Of a stretch of 64,000 nucleotides of DNA, positions 1-9,687 are shown piece by piece. This stretch comes from an uncultured Alphaproteobacteria bacterium (GTDB lineage: Bacteria; Pseudomonadota; Alphaproteobacteria; RF32; CAG-239). The notes below the pieces were generated by a model that was given only the letters and a program-made list of their open reading frames with translations, was not told the origin of the DNA and did not search any database. The position numbers and the translations under genes are program-made. Location of the stretch: positions 1 to 64,000 of the forward strand of contig CALXTL010000003.1 of assembly GCA_944391445.1 (NCBI GenBank), written 5' to 3'. Numbering within the stretch: position 1 is the stretch's first letter; each line of letters starts with the position of its first letter.

Positions 1-24
1 GACGTTTGAGCGGATTCATCCGAC

Positions 25-56
25 AAAAAACGCCCAGAACAATCCGGGCGTTTTTA
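25..56 (-). terminator. Terminator downstream of tRNA-Ser
   Basis: A stem of AACGCCC and GGGCGTT encloses a short loop, with A and T runs on both sides. It lies just beyond the 3' end of the minus-strand tRNA-Ser and could also work for a plus-strand gene entering from the left. Confidence 0.75.
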
Positions 57-63
57 ATTAAAA

Positions 64-155
64 TGGCGGATGAGGAGGGATTTGAACCCCCGATACGAGT
101 CACCCCGTATACACGATTTCGAGTCGCGCGCATTCAGCCTCTCTGCCACTCATCC
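64..155 (-). tRNA. tRNA-Ser (CGA)
   Basis: On the minus strand the acceptor arm GGATGAG pairs with CTCATCC and an encoded CCA follows at 66-64. The anticodon loop reads CTCGAAA, so the anticodon is CGA and it reads UCG. A long variable arm marks a class II tRNA, as expected for serine. The T-arm is GGGGGTTCAAATCCCCC. Confidence 0.95.
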
Positions 156-247
156 GTAATACATAAAGAACGACATATTTGCGCCGACGCTTTGACACAT
201 CTGTCGAAACGCGCCTCGCCAAGCACTGTTCTTTCGCGGTTAGTATT

Positions 248-277
248 AAAGGCTTTCTTTTTATTTTGCAAGCCTTT
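248..277 (-). terminator. Possible terminator of the methyltransferase gene
   Basis: AAAGGCTT and AAGCCTTT form an 8-bp stem that overlaps the stop codon of the minus-strand methyltransferase gene. The T-run on the minus-strand side is short, so this is a weak call. Confidence 0.35.
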
Positions 278-848
278 TTTTAGTTGTCTGATAAATATAT
301 ACTTTCAGCGGCATTCCGTATGACGGCGTCTCGATTTCAGCCAAAGGCTTCAGCTGCGGCAACGGAAAAACTTCGGAAATAATTTGCGTCCCGGGTCGTA
401 AAGAAGCAATAAAATTTTCACCCCACTCGGCAAACAGCTTTTTCCCGCCAAAAATCAAAATTAAATCAGCCTTAACAAAATCGGTTTTAGTAAAATCTTT
501 ACAAAACAGTCTGATATTTTTCAAATGTCTGGCACGAAAAGAAGCTATTGCAAAAGGCACAACATCCCAGTCATAACCATAAAATTCATGATTCGGAAAT
601 TTTTTTGCCAACGGGATCAAAAGGCTGCCGCTGCCGCAGCCAAGGTCAGCAATTTTAAGCCGGCCTTCTGCTGCCCGCAAATATTTTTCAGCTTCCAGCA
701 AACAAACTTTTTTCATCTTCCCAAAAGAAGGAAAAAACGGCGGATATTTGCCAAATCCTGAATGGACATAAGCGGCAACAAAGTAAAATTCCGCCACGCA
801 AGCCGAAATTCCCACCAACAGCAGCAAACAAACAATCAGATCAAACAT
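261..848 (-). CDS. Membrane-anchored class I SAM-dependent methyltransferase
   Basis: A 195-residue protein. Residues 1-25 form one hydrophobic segment, probably an inner-membrane anchor. A Rossmann methyltransferase core follows, with motif I (IADLGCGSGSLLIPLA, about residue 66) and an acidic motif II at FYGYDWD. The substrate cannot be read from the sequence. The end of the protein lacks obvious RNA- or protein-binding additions. The start is 5 nt from the stop of the ROK kinase gene, so the two are probably co-transcribed. The methyltransferase fold is clear; the target is unknown. Confidence 0.75.
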   Translation of the reverse strand: MFDLIVCLLLLVGISACVAEFYFVAAYVHSGFGKYPPFFPSFGKMKKVCLLEAEKYLRAAEGRLKIADLGCGSGSLLIPLAKKFPNHEFYGYDWDVVPFAIASFRARHLKNIRLFCKDFTKTDFVKADLILIFGGKKLFAEWGENFIASLRPGTQIISEVFPLPQLKPLAEIETPSYGMPLKVYIYQTTKKRLAK

Positions 849-853
849 TTACC

Positions 854-1726
854 TTACTTCAGAGTATCGGACAACAACAAGGCAGCGCCGAGCATACCCG
901 CATTATTTTCAAAATGTGCCGGTTTTAGTTCAAAAGGCTGCGTCAGAATATCCCTATTAGCCTGCCGGTTTAATTTCTCATATTCAACAAATTGCGCCAT
1001 TGAACCGGACAAAACAATCACTTCGGGGTCAAACAAATTTCCCATCATCACCAACGCATTTTCCAAAGCAGACTGCCAATGGTCAAATGCTTGTCTTGCC
1101 TGTGGAAGAGCGTCCTTCAAACCACGAATGACATCATAGCTTGTCATCCCCTTTTTCATATAGATTCCGGCATCAGTCGTCAGAGCATTTCCGGAAACAT
1201 ATGTTTCCAGACAATCCCATAAACCGCAGGTGCATTTACGATTCTCCCCGAAGCCGAAACGCATATGCATCTCACCGGCAGCACCGGATTTTCCTTTAAA
1301 AAGTCTGCCGTCAACAATAATTCCCGCTCCGACGCCTGTTCCGAGCGTCAGAACGACAGCATGCTTTGTTCCTTTGGCCGCACCAAGACGATATTCCGCC
1401 CATGCCGCGGAATTGGCATCATTTTCTAAAAAAACAGGCTTATTGCTGAGCTTAGCAAAATCAAGCGCGCTGTACCCTTCCGGCAAATTGCCGACATAAC
1501 TGATGATTTTATTGTTGTCATTATTAACGGCGCCGGCCGTTGCGATTGAAACACCGTCAATTTCTTCTTCCAGACCTTTGGCAACGGTTTTAAACAGTTC
1601 ATAAATTCCCTCAGCGGTTTTGGGTGTGGTAACTTTAACAATCTCATTGGTGAAATTTCCTTTTTCATCAATAATAGCGTAAGCGATTTTGGTTCCGCCG
1701 ATATCAAAAGCCAAAAATTTTTTCAT
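854..1726 (-). CDS. ROK-family sugar kinase
   Basis: A 290-residue ROK protein, probably phosphorylating glucose, fructose or an N-acetyl-hexosamine with ATP. It has the N-terminal phosphate-binding motif DIGGTKIAYAI, the catalytic motif LENDANSAAWAE, the TLGTGVGAGII loop and the ROK zinc signature CTCGLWDCLE. There is no DNA-binding helix-turn-helix, so it is an enzyme and not a NagC/XylR-type repressor. The start is set at the ATG at 1726 because AGGAGG lies about 9 nt upstream; an in-frame start 18 nt further up has no ribosome site. Exact sugar specificity is not visible. Confidence 0.85.
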   Translation of the reverse strand: MKKFLAFDIGGTKIAYAIIDEKGNFTNEIVKVTTPKTAEGIYELFKTVAKGLEEEIDGVSIATAGAVNNDNNKIISYVGNLPEGYSALDFAKLSNKPVFLENDANSAAWAEYRLGAAKGTKHAVVLTLGTGVGAGIIVDGRLFKGKSGAAGEMHMRFGFGENRKCTCGLWDCLETYVSGNALTTDAGIYMKKGMTSYDVIRGLKDALPQARQAFDHWQSALENALVMMGNLFDPEVIVLSGSMAQFVEYEKLNRQANRDILTQPFELKPAHFENNAGMLGAALLLSDTLK

Positions 1727-1860
1727 AAACCGATTCCTCCTCAACAGACCGTATTTTATAAATAATATGCCGTAAAATTACTTAAAAAAGGTTAGGATTA
1801 TTAATTTATTAATCAAACTCAGCTAATTTATAAAGCAAACAACTGCTAAAGGAACAAATC

Positions 1861-2523
1861 ATGTTTTATGCCCTATCCGGATTCTGTTTTGGGTTGCTCA
1901 TTCCCTACATCAGCCGCCGTTTTGCCAAATTCATGCCGGCTTCTCCGGCCTGGGCCTTTTGGCAAATCGTCAAACGGCCCAAAAACACCCGGGCAATTCT
2001 TAAATCACCGTTGTTTCGCACTTATTTATGGCGATCTCTGCTTTGCGGTCTGCTAACCGGAATCTTAAGCTTTATCTTTCACCATAAATTTGCCGCTTAC
2101 GCACCGGAGGTAAAAATTATTTTTCTGTGGACTTTGTTGCTGCTGGCCGAAATTGACTGGCGTATGTTTCTGCTACCCGATATTTTGACCGTACCGTTAT
2201 TGATTTTGGGCTTTTTTGCCAGTGTTTGGAATTTTGGCTTTGCTATTCCGAGCGACAGTGCTTTGGGCGCGCTGACAGGCTATTTTTTACCGACAATTGC
2301 CGCGTTATTTTTGGTCTGGAAAAACCGTGATGCTTTTGGCGGCGGCGATATTAAGCTTCTGGCGGCGCTTGGGGCCTGGCTCGGCGTGGAAAAACTCATT
2401 TATACAATAGCCTTAGCCTCAATCTGCCAGATGTTTTTAGCGTTGCTGCAACGACGCCGGGCTGTGGCATTTGGACCGGCTCTGGCCTTTTCGTCAATTA
2501 TTATTGCAATCTGCTTTTTTTGA
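1861..2523 (+). CDS. Prepilin peptidase (A24 aspartic protease)
   Basis: A 220-residue polytopic membrane protein. The two A24 catalytic aspartates are visible: one in EIDWRMFLLPD (about residue 100) and one in the GGGDIK motif (about residue 163). The N-terminal methylase part with its cysteine zinc motif, present in classical PilD, is absent, so this looks like a compact or divergent form. Family members cut the leader of type IV pilins at the cytoplasmic face. A pilin-like gene at 36497-37081 is a plausible substrate. It stands alone, with no pilus assembly genes beside it. Confidence 0.75.
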   Translation: MFYALSGFCFGLLIPYISRRFAKFMPASPAWAFWQIVKRPKNTRAILKSPLFRTYLWRSLLCGLLTGILSFIFHHKFAAYAPEVKIIFLWTLLLLAEIDWRMFLLPDILTVPLLILGFFASVWNFGFAIPSDSALGALTGYFLPTIAALFLVWKNRDAFGGGDIKLLAALGAWLGVEKLIYTIALASICQMFLALLQRRRAVAFGPALAFSSIIIAICFF

Positions 2524-2564
2524 GTTACAATAAGTTGACATTTTAAATTTTAAGGATAAACAAA

Positions 2565-3332
2565 ATGGTTGCTCAATCCAAGTCGAAAACCCAACCCAAA
2601 ACATCCAAAATCAACCGTCTGGCCGGTAAAATGCGCGGCAGTTTGTTTTATCGCGATGACCGGCGTCGTCTGGCCAAACTGGTCACAGGATTTAATTTTG
2701 ACATTTTCATCATGAGCATCATTTTGCTGGATGCCGTGGTAATCGGCTTTCTGACTTCAGGAAACATCGGCCTTTATTTTTCCAACGGTCTGTTTTTGCT
2801 CGACCGGTTGTTTATGGGTATATTCATTGTTGAAATGTTCCTTAAAATCTATGCCTTAAAAAAGAATTTCTTTACATCCGGCTGGAATATTTTTGACCTG
2901 ATCATTGTCGTTGTTTCTTCTGTCCCGGCCAACAGTGCTTTCATTGTTTTACGAACATTCCGTTTGTTCCGGTTGCTTAAATATATTCATCATTTTTCCA
3001 AGATGCATAATATTGTGGATGTTTTTATTGCCCTGCTGCCGACTTTTGCCTCATTTTTAGGAATTTTCACGGTATTTTTCTATGTTTTTGCAATTATCGC
3101 GATGAGCTTATACGGCGATGTTTTCGGTAGTTTTGCCAATCTTGGTTCATCAATGTTCACTTTGCTGCAGGTCTTCACGCTGGACGGTTGGGCTTCAGCC
3201 ATCGCCCGTCCGGTAATGCTTATTTTCCCGCATGCATGGCTGTTTTTTGGCACGGTCGTTGTTTTTTCTTTCCTGCTGGTTGTCAGCTTTGTTACCAGCG
3301 CCATATTACAAATCATGGACATGAGAAAATAA
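2565..3332 (+). CDS. One-domain voltage-gated cation channel (NaChBac-like)
   Basis: A 255-residue six-transmembrane channel subunit that should form a tetramer in the inner membrane. S2 carries an acidic residue (E90) and S3 carries D111. S4 has the repeated charge pattern of a voltage sensor (R130, R133, R136, K139). The pore loop ends in the selectivity filter TLDGWAS (residues 205-211). NaChBac has TLESWAS here, so the charged ring is Asp and the next position is Gly. The C terminus stops right after S6, with no long coiled coil. Ion selectivity cannot be assigned safely (see findings). Confidence 0.85.
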   Translation: MVAQSKSKTQPKTSKINRLAGKMRGSLFYRDDRRRLAKLVTGFNFDIFIMSIILLDAVVIGFLTSGNIGLYFSNGLFLLDRLFMGIFIVEMFLKIYALKKNFFTSGWNIFDLIIVVVSSVPANSAFIVLRTFRLFRLLKYIHHFSKMHNIVDVFIALLPTFASFLGIFTVFFYVFAIIAMSLYGDVFGSFANLGSSMFTLLQVFTLDGWASAIARPVMLIFPHAWLFFGTVVVFSFLLVVSFVTSAILQIMDMRK

Positions 3333-3432
3333 CGTTTCATCAAATTGCCCCCGCTTAGCCTGATCAAAATGTGCAAACAGTGCTTTTCGGGGGCTCTTTT
3401 TTATAAATAATCATAAAAATTTTTGCATTATC

Positions 3433-3461
3433 TTGACATCCCGATTTTGAATAACTAACTA
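3433..3461 (+). promoter_or_regulatory. Promoter of groES-groL
   Basis: TTGACA, a 17-bp spacer and TAACTA stand 43 bp before the groES start. No CIRCE inverted repeat (TTAGCACTC) is present. The -35 reads CTTGACA, which also resembles the upstream half of RpoH promoters, so heat-shock control by the RpoH at 23317 is possible but not shown. Confidence 0.5.
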
Positions 3462-3503
3462 AGCAGATAGATAAAAATACTATAACCGAACGGAGTTAAA
3501 AAA

Positions 3504-3794
3504 ATGAAAGTAACACCATTACATGATCGCGTTTTGGTAAAACGGCTGGAAGAAACCACAAAAACGGCCGGCGGTATCATTATTCCCGACACCGCCAAAG
3601 AAAAGCCGAGCGAAGGTATTGTTGAAGCTGTTGGTAACGGATTTCGCGCCGAAGACGGCAAAATCGTACCGATGAGCGTCAAAGTCGGCGATAAAGTATT
3701 GTTTGGCAAATGGTCGGGCACCGAAATCAAAATCAACGGCGAAGAACGCTTGATCGTTAAAGAAGCCGACATCTTAGCAATTGTAGAAGAATAG
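3504..3794 (+). CDS. groES: Co-chaperonin GroES
   Basis: A 96-residue GroES with the usual start [13 protein letters not shown], the mobile-loop region around [11 protein letters not shown] and the C-terminal [10 protein letters not shown]. It forms the seven-membered lid on GroEL in the cytoplasm. The ribosome site is GGAG, 10 nt before the ATG. groL follows after 15 nt, so the two form the standard operon. Confidence 0.97.
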   Translation: MKVTPLHDRVLVKRLEETTKTAGGIIIPDTAKEKPSEGIVEAVGNGFRAEDGKIVPMSVKVGDKVLFGKWSGTEIKINGEERLIVKEADILAIVEE

Positions 3795-3806
3795 AAAGGA
3801 AAATAA

Positions 3807-5453
<1,647 letters not shown>

Positions 5454-5489
5454 ATAGCTTTTGAGCTAAAATCAAAGACCATACAGCTA

Positions 5490-5530
5490 AAATCCCGAAA
5501 ATTGCGTTTGCATTTTTCGGGATTTCTTTT
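5490..5530 (+). terminator. groL terminator
   Basis: AAATCCCGAAAA pairs with TTTTCGGGATTT around a loop and is followed by CTTTT. It is the first strong hairpin after the groL stop. Confidence 0.8.
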
Positions 5531-5571
5531 GTTATCAAACACGAAGGACGAAACTGCCACTATAACTCAAC

Positions 5572-5602
5572 ATAAACAAAAGCCACCCGCTAAAGGAGTG
5601 GC
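5572..5602 (-). terminator. Terminator of tRNA-Arg
   Basis: On the minus strand GCCAC and GTGGC form a stem followed by TTTTGTTT, right after the 3' end of tRNA-Arg. Confidence 0.55.
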
Positions 5603-5611
5603 AAAGGTTCA

Positions 5612-5688
5612 TGGCGTACCCGGAGGGATTCGAACCCACGACCCTCAGCGTCGGAGGCTGATACTCTATCCAACTGAGCTACGGGTAC
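5612..5688 (-). tRNA. tRNA-Arg (CCG)
   Basis: The minus-strand acceptor GTACCCG pairs with CGGGTAC and CCA is encoded. The anticodon loop CTCCGAC gives anticodon CCG, reading CGG. The D-arm (TAGCTCAGTTGGATAGAG) and the T-arm (GTGGGTTCGAATCCCTC) are normal. Confidence 0.95.
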
Positions 5689-5774
5689 TTTAACATTTCT
5701 TGTTCTTCATATAACAAATAAAATAAAAATTCCAGCAAAAACTTTAGTAATCCGCATTTTAATCCATTTTTCCC

Positions 5775-5803
5775 TTGACTATTGCGGAAATAATATGTAT
5801 TAA
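5775..5803 (+). promoter_or_regulatory. Promoter of rpmB
   Basis: TTGACT, a 17-bp spacer and TATTAA lie about 32 bp before the rpmB start. Confidence 0.6.
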
Positions 5804-5834
5804 GAGGCAACTGGTTTTTATGAGGATATGAAAA

Positions 5835-6122
5835 ATGGCTAAAAAATGTGATATTTCCGGCACCGGTGTGCAGAGTGGCAACAACGTCAGCCACGCGAAC
5901 AACAAAACGCGCCGCCGTTTTCTGCCGAATCTGCAGGTTGTTTCGCTTTTGAGCGACACCCTCGGCAAAATTTTCAAACTGAAAGTTTGTGCCAAAACAC
6001 TGCGTTCAATTGAACATAACGGCGGCTTGGATGCTTACCTCGAGTCGACATCAAACAACAAATTGACTGAGGAAGCTAAAAAAATCAAAAAATCGATTGC
6101 CAAGAAAAAAGCTGCCAAATAA
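5835..6122 (+). CDS. rpmB: 50S ribosomal protein L28
   Basis: A 95-residue basic L28 with the family start AKKCDISG, the N/S-H-A-N-N-K-T-RR-F-PN block and a lysine-rich tail. It binds 23S rRNA in the large subunit. It has its own promoter (5775) and terminator (6146). GAGG lies 9-10 nt before the ATG. Confidence 0.96.
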   Translation: MAKKCDISGTGVQSGNNVSHANNKTRRRFLPNLQVVSLLSDTLGKIFKLKVCAKTLRSIEHNGGLDAYLESTSNNKLTEEAKKIKKSIAKKKAAK

Positions 6123-6145
6123 AGGAATGTCAAAACATCCCGAAG

Positions 6146-6172
6146 CCCGCGTTTTCTAACGCGGGTTTTTTT
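6146..6172 (+). terminator. rpmB terminator
   Basis: CCCGCGTT pairs with AACGCGGG over a short loop and is followed by seven T residues. Confidence 0.9.
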
Positions 6173-6219
6173 ATCCCCGTTATCCCCGCTATCCACAGAC
6201 CTGAAAAAGATTATCCGAC
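6171..6219 (+). promoter_or_regulatory. Tandem DnaA-box-like 9-mers upstream of dnaB
   Basis: Three 9-mers follow one another without gaps: TTATCCCCG (6171), TTATCCCCG (6180) and CTATCCACA (6189). A fourth partial copy, TTATCCGAC, is at 6211. The DnaA consensus is TTATCCACA; the third copy has one mismatch and the first two have two. They sit 77-125 bp before dnaB, so DnaA may control this gene. This is inference. Confidence 0.45.
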
Positions 6220-6295
6220 ATTCTGTTTGTCTTTTGTTTTTTATTCGCTATAAAAGATTAAAGATAATTTTTGGATTCTGCAGGATAAGATTAAA

Positions 6296-7771
6296 ATGGA
6301 TACCCCCGAAACCAGTGATATTCCTCAAAATATTGAAGCCGAACAAGCTCTCCTTGGCGCAATTTTAGCCAACAACCGCGCTTTTGAAAAAATCTCGGAA
6401 TTCTTAAAACCGCAGCATTTTGCCGATCAGGTTCATGCTAAAATTTTTGAGACCATTTCCAAACTCATCACCCGCGGCCATTCGGCAGACGTCATTACTC
6501 TAAAGAACTATCTTGAGCAGGACGGCGCTTTGGACGAAGTCGGCGGCGCCAAATATCTTGTCAAATTAGCCGACAGCGCCACGCCGCTGACCAACACCGA
6601 ATACTATGCCCAGTTTATTTATGACAAATATCTGCGCCGTGAGCTGATAGCCACCGGTTTTGACATGGTTGCCAGCGCCCGCCGGGAAGATATTGATTCC
6701 GATGCGTCAGAACAAATTGAAGCTGCAGAAAAACGCCTTTTTGATCTGGCCAACGAAAACGAAACCACTGGCGGATTCAAAGATTTTTCCGAAGCACTAA
6801 ACTCTTCGCTGACGCATATTGAACAGGCCTATCAAAAAGATGGAAAAATCTCCGGCCTGCCGACCGGGCTCGATGCGCTGGACAACAAGACTGGCGGCCT
6901 CAACAATTCCGACCTCATTATCATTGCCGGCCGCCCGGCCATGGGAAAAACAGCTTTAGCCACCAACATTGCTTATAATGTGGCCGAATATATGTCTCAT
7001 GCAAAAGATATTGAAGACAAATGCCGCGGTGTAGCTTTCTTTTCGCTGGAAATGTCGGCCGACCAGCTGGCGACCCGCATTCTTTCTACCGTTACGCAAA
7101 CCAACGGCCATAAAATGCGCACAGGCGAACTTGATAATGCCGAATTTACCCGTATTGCCGCGGCTGTCCGCGAGCTTGAATCAATACCTCTTTATATTGA
7201 CGACACGCCGGGACTCAGCATCAACACCATTCGCACCCGCGCCCGCCGCCTCAAACGCAACAAAGGTCTCGGCGCCATTATCATCGACTATATTCAGCTC
7301 ATTGGCGGCAGCGGCTCAAAAAGATCGGAAGGAAACCGTGTGCAAGAACTTTCTGAAATATCCCGCGGTCTGAAAATTCTCGCCAAAGAACTGAATCTTC
7401 CCGTCATTGCTCTTTCGCAGTTAAACCGCGGCGTTGAACAACGCGATGACAAGCGCCCGCTCATGTCGGACTTGCGTGAATCCGGATCCATAGAACAAGA
7501 TGCCGACATTGTGATGTTCGTTTACCGTGAAAATTATTATCTTCAGAACGAAGAACCCAAACAAAAACCTTCCGAAACACCAGAACATTTGGAAAAACGA
7601 ATGGAAGAATGGGAGGCCCGCAAACGTGCAACCCAGAATATTGCCGAAGTCATTATCGGCAAACAGCGCCATGGTCCGACCGGAACTGTTCAGCTGTTCT
7701 GGAACGGCGACTTTGCTCAATTTGGCAACCTTGCCAAAGAAGAATACCTGCCTGAACGCATCGGAGATTAG
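6296..7771 (+). CDS. dnaB: Replicative DNA helicase DnaB
   Basis: A 491-residue hexameric helicase that unwinds DNA at the fork and binds DnaG primase. The N-terminal domain starts with PQNIEAEQALLGAIL. The RecA-like domain carries Walker A GRPAMGKTALA (about residue 218) and the Walker B-type IIIDYIQL. The segment HMEKRMEEWEARKRA-like insertion near residue 435 is longer than in E. coli but is common in alphaproteobacteria. No intein is present. The start has AGGATAAGA upstream. Confidence 0.97.
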   Translation: MDTPETSDIPQNIEAEQALLGAILANNRAFEKISEFLKPQHFADQVHAKIFETISKLITRGHSADVITLKNYLEQDGALDEVGGAKYLVKLADSATPLTNTEYYAQFIYDKYLRRELIATGFDMVASARREDIDSDASEQIEAAEKRLFDLANENETTGGFKDFSEALNSSLTHIEQAYQKDGKISGLPTGLDALDNKTGGLNNSDLIIIAGRPAMGKTALATNIAYNVAEYMSHAKDIEDKCRGVAFFSLEMSADQLATRILSTVTQTNGHKMRTGELDNAEFTRIAAAVRELESIPLYIDDTPGLSINTIRTRARRLKRNKGLGAIIIDYIQLIGGSGSKRSEGNRVQELSEISRGLKILAKELNLPVIALSQLNRGVEQRDDKRPLMSDLRESGSIEQDADIVMFVYRENYYLQNEEPKQKPSETPEHLEKRMEEWEARKRATQNIAEVIIGKQRHGPTGTVQLFWNGDFAQFGNLAKEEYLPERIGD

Positions 7772-7773
7772 AT

Positions 7774-7989
7774 ATGCCTGCAAATTTTATAACTCTTTTG
7801 TTTTACATTCTGGCCGCTGCTGTTGGTCTTGCGGCCATGGTAACAATCATTGCCCTTGGCGCAACGATTTTTGCCCTTGCGTTTGTTTATATCTTTATCC
7901 CGCTTTTTATCATTGCCGGCCTTCGCTGGCTGTGGTTTAAATATAAATATTCTCAAAAAGGACGCATTACTTTCCGTGACAATGACTAA
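7774..7989 (+). CDS. Small membrane protein of unknown function
   Basis: A 71-residue protein with two hydrophobic segments (about residues 5-30 and 31-52) and a basic tail (KYKYSQKGR). It starts 2 nt after the dnaB stop and overlaps the next gene by 8 nt, so it is translated from the same message. I do not recognise a family. Confidence 0.6.
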   Translation: MPANFITLLFYILAAAVGLAAMVTIIALGATIFALAFVYIFIPLFIIAGLRWLWFKYKYSQKGRITFRDND

Positions 7990-8440
7990 AATGACTGCAA
8001 AACCTTTTTGGAAAACCAAGAAACTGTCTGAATTTACCCCAAAAGAATGGGAATCTGTCTGCGCGCACTGTGGTCAATGTTGTTTGCTCAAGCTCCAGGA
8101 TGAAGATAGCGGTGACATATGCTATACCAATGTCATCTGCCGTTATCACGATTGCAAAACGCATTTATGCACCCGCTACGCCGATCGTTGCACACTCGTA
8201 CCGACGTGCCTGAAACTGACGCCGCAAAATCTTAACGATATTTTCTGGATTCCCGAAACCTGCGCCTACAATATTCTTAACCGCAGCGGAGATCTGCCGG
8301 ACTGGCACCCGTTGGTTTCCGGGAAGCCGCTTCCCCAAGACCGCCAAATTGACGCAAACGTCGTTTCCGAGCTTGATGTGCCGGAAGATGAGCTCGAAGA
8401 TCATATCATTGAGGATGAAGACGATGCCGGACTGGATTGA
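7982..8440 (+). CDS. YcgN/YkgJ-type cysteine-cluster protein (UPF0260), copy 1
   Basis: A 152-residue UPF0260 protein. The cysteine pattern CAHCGQCC is followed by CRYHDCKTHLC, CTLVPTC and ETCAY, the arrangement thought to bind a metal or an iron-sulfur cluster. Its biochemical role is not established. The conserved DLPDWHPLVSG motif is present (about residues 102-112). The acidic tail after residue 125 is unusual. The start at 7982 overlaps the previous stop; an in-frame ATG at 7991 is possible. The last 17 nt overlap its own paralogue. Confidence 0.8.
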   Translation: MTKMTAKPFWKTKKLSEFTPKEWESVCAHCGQCCLLKLQDEDSGDICYTNVICRYHDCKTHLCTRYADRCTLVPTCLKLTPQNLNDIFWIPETCAYNILNRSGDLPDWHPLVSGKPLPQDRQIDANVVSELDVPEDELEDHIIEDEDDAGLD

Positions 8441-8921
8441 TGAAGAAATAACCCCGCAAAGCCGCTTTACCGACCTTCAAGGCATCGAGCCGGAATTTTG
8501 GAAAAAGAAAAAGCTTTCTGAGATGAGCAAACGCGAATGGGAACTTCTTTGCGACGGCTGCGGCAAATGCTGTCTCAATAAACTCGATATCCGCGGCAAG
8601 ATCAAATTCACCCGTACATATTGCCGTTTTTTAGATCCGCAGACTTGTCTGTGTAAAATTTATGAACACCGTTTTGAAAAAGTGAATGACTGCCGCGATA
8701 TAGACCTCTGCGCCGTTCGTGAAAAACCGCGTTGGCTGCCAAAAACATGTGCTTACTGGTTGTTGGATAATGGCTACGATCTGCCAAACTGGCACCCGTT
8801 GGTTTCCGGCCGCGCCGCTTCTGTTCATGAAGCAGGCATGTCTGTTCAAAACCGCCAAATAGTTTCTGAATCCGGAGTATCAGATTTTGAAAATTACATT
8901 ATTGACTGGAAAGACTTGTGA
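8424..8921 (+). CDS. YcgN/YkgJ-type cysteine-cluster protein (UPF0260), copy 2
   Basis: A 165-residue paralogue of the preceding gene. It repeats the layout: FWKKKKLSEMSKREWELLC, then CDGCGKCC, CRFLDPQTCLC and the shared DLPNWHPLVSG. The two copies overlap by 17 nt, so they are translationally coupled. The family is usually single-copy, which suggests a local tandem duplication followed by divergence. The start is the ATG at 8424. Function beyond metal or cluster binding is unknown. Confidence 0.8.
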   Translation: MPDWIDEEITPQSRFTDLQGIEPEFWKKKKLSEMSKREWELLCDGCGKCCLNKLDIRGKIKFTRTYCRFLDPQTCLCKIYEHRFEKVNDCRDIDLCAVREKPRWLPKTCAYWLLDNGYDLPNWHPLVSGRAASVHEAGMSVQNRQIVSESGVSDFENYIIDWKDL

Positions 8922-9594
8922 TTTTGCAAAAGAGCTCGGATTTGCGATAAATATCGTCAAATCCCCGATAGCCCGCAGGCTCAGTCTGCGAATTGACGAA
9001 CAGGCGCATTTGCCGGTTTTAACAATTCCGCGGTATTGTTCTCAAAAAAAGGCTCTGGCATTTGTCCGGCAACATCGTGACTGGATCTGCAACATGTTGG
9101 CACGATTACCGCAAAGAGAATATTTTACCGAAGGTGCTGAAATCAGCATTGCCGGCCGCCCCTGCACTATCATTCGCCAACCGGGACACCGCGGCGCAGA
9201 ACTGACTGCAGGCAAACTGATCATTGGCGGTGATGCAGAATTTCTGCATCGCCGGGTATGTGATTTTCTGAAAAAATATGCCGCCGCCTACCTTGAAGAA
9301 CGTTCACGCGCGGCGGCCGCCAAAATTGGCCGAACTGTCCGCAAAGTAACCGTTAAAGAAATCAAGTCGCGCTGGGGCAGTTGCTCAACAAAAAACAACA
9401 TTAATTACAATTGGCGGATCATTATGGCACCTGATTTTGTCATTGATTATCTTATCTGCCATGAGGTATCGCATCTGTGCCATCCGGATCACTCTGCGGC
9501 TTTCTGGAATTGTGTGGCGTCTCTTTGCCCGAATTGGCAGGACGGCCGCCGCTGGCTCAAAGTCAGAGGAAAAATGCTCTACCGCTGGATATAA
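8887..9594 (+). CDS. YgjP-like zinc metallopeptidase (DUF45/M48-like)
   Basis: A 235-residue YgjP-type protein. The signature is IKSRWGSCS, then the zinc motif CHEVSHLCHPDHSAAFW (about residues 193-209), in which two histidines and a Glu act as ligands and base. The start is a TTG at 8887, supported by GGAG 9 nt upstream and by the lack of in-frame ATG or GTG codons; it overlaps the previous gene by 35 nt. In other bacteria the family is linked to proteolysis, but the substrate is unknown. Confidence 0.85.
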   Translation: MKITLLTGKTCDFAKELGFAINIVKSPIARRLSLRIDEQAHLPVLTIPRYCSQKKALAFVRQHRDWICNMLARLPQREYFTEGAEISIAGRPCTIIRQPGHRGAELTAGKLIIGGDAEFLHRRVCDFLKKYAAAYLEERSRAAAAKIGRTVRKVTVKEIKSRWGSCSTKNNINYNWRIIMAPDFVIDYLICHEVSHLCHPDHSAAFWNCVASLCPNWQDGRRWLKVRGKMLYRWI

Positions 9595-9627
9595 AGCATC
9601 AGCTTTTCCAAACGGGGACATCTTTGG

Positions 9628-9656
9628 TTGATTTTTTCAAAATCTCACCCTATATT
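9628..9656 (+). promoter_or_regulatory. Promoter of the Bax-inhibitor-like gene
   Basis: TTGATT, a 17-bp spacer and TATATT lie 32 bp before the ATG at 9688. Confidence 0.6.
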
Positions 9657-9687
9657 AAATTTGTTACAACTTTAATAGGGATTTGCA

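Noticed and set aside
3333-3503. A CIRCE/HrcA operator before groES
   Set aside because: No TTAGCACTC inverted repeat is present. Only a normal promoter is seen.
6171-6219. The 9-mers before dnaB as the chromosome origin
   Set aside because: Only four imperfect sites are present in a short gap after a terminator, and the origin neighbourhood genes lie at 41.9-55.7 kb.
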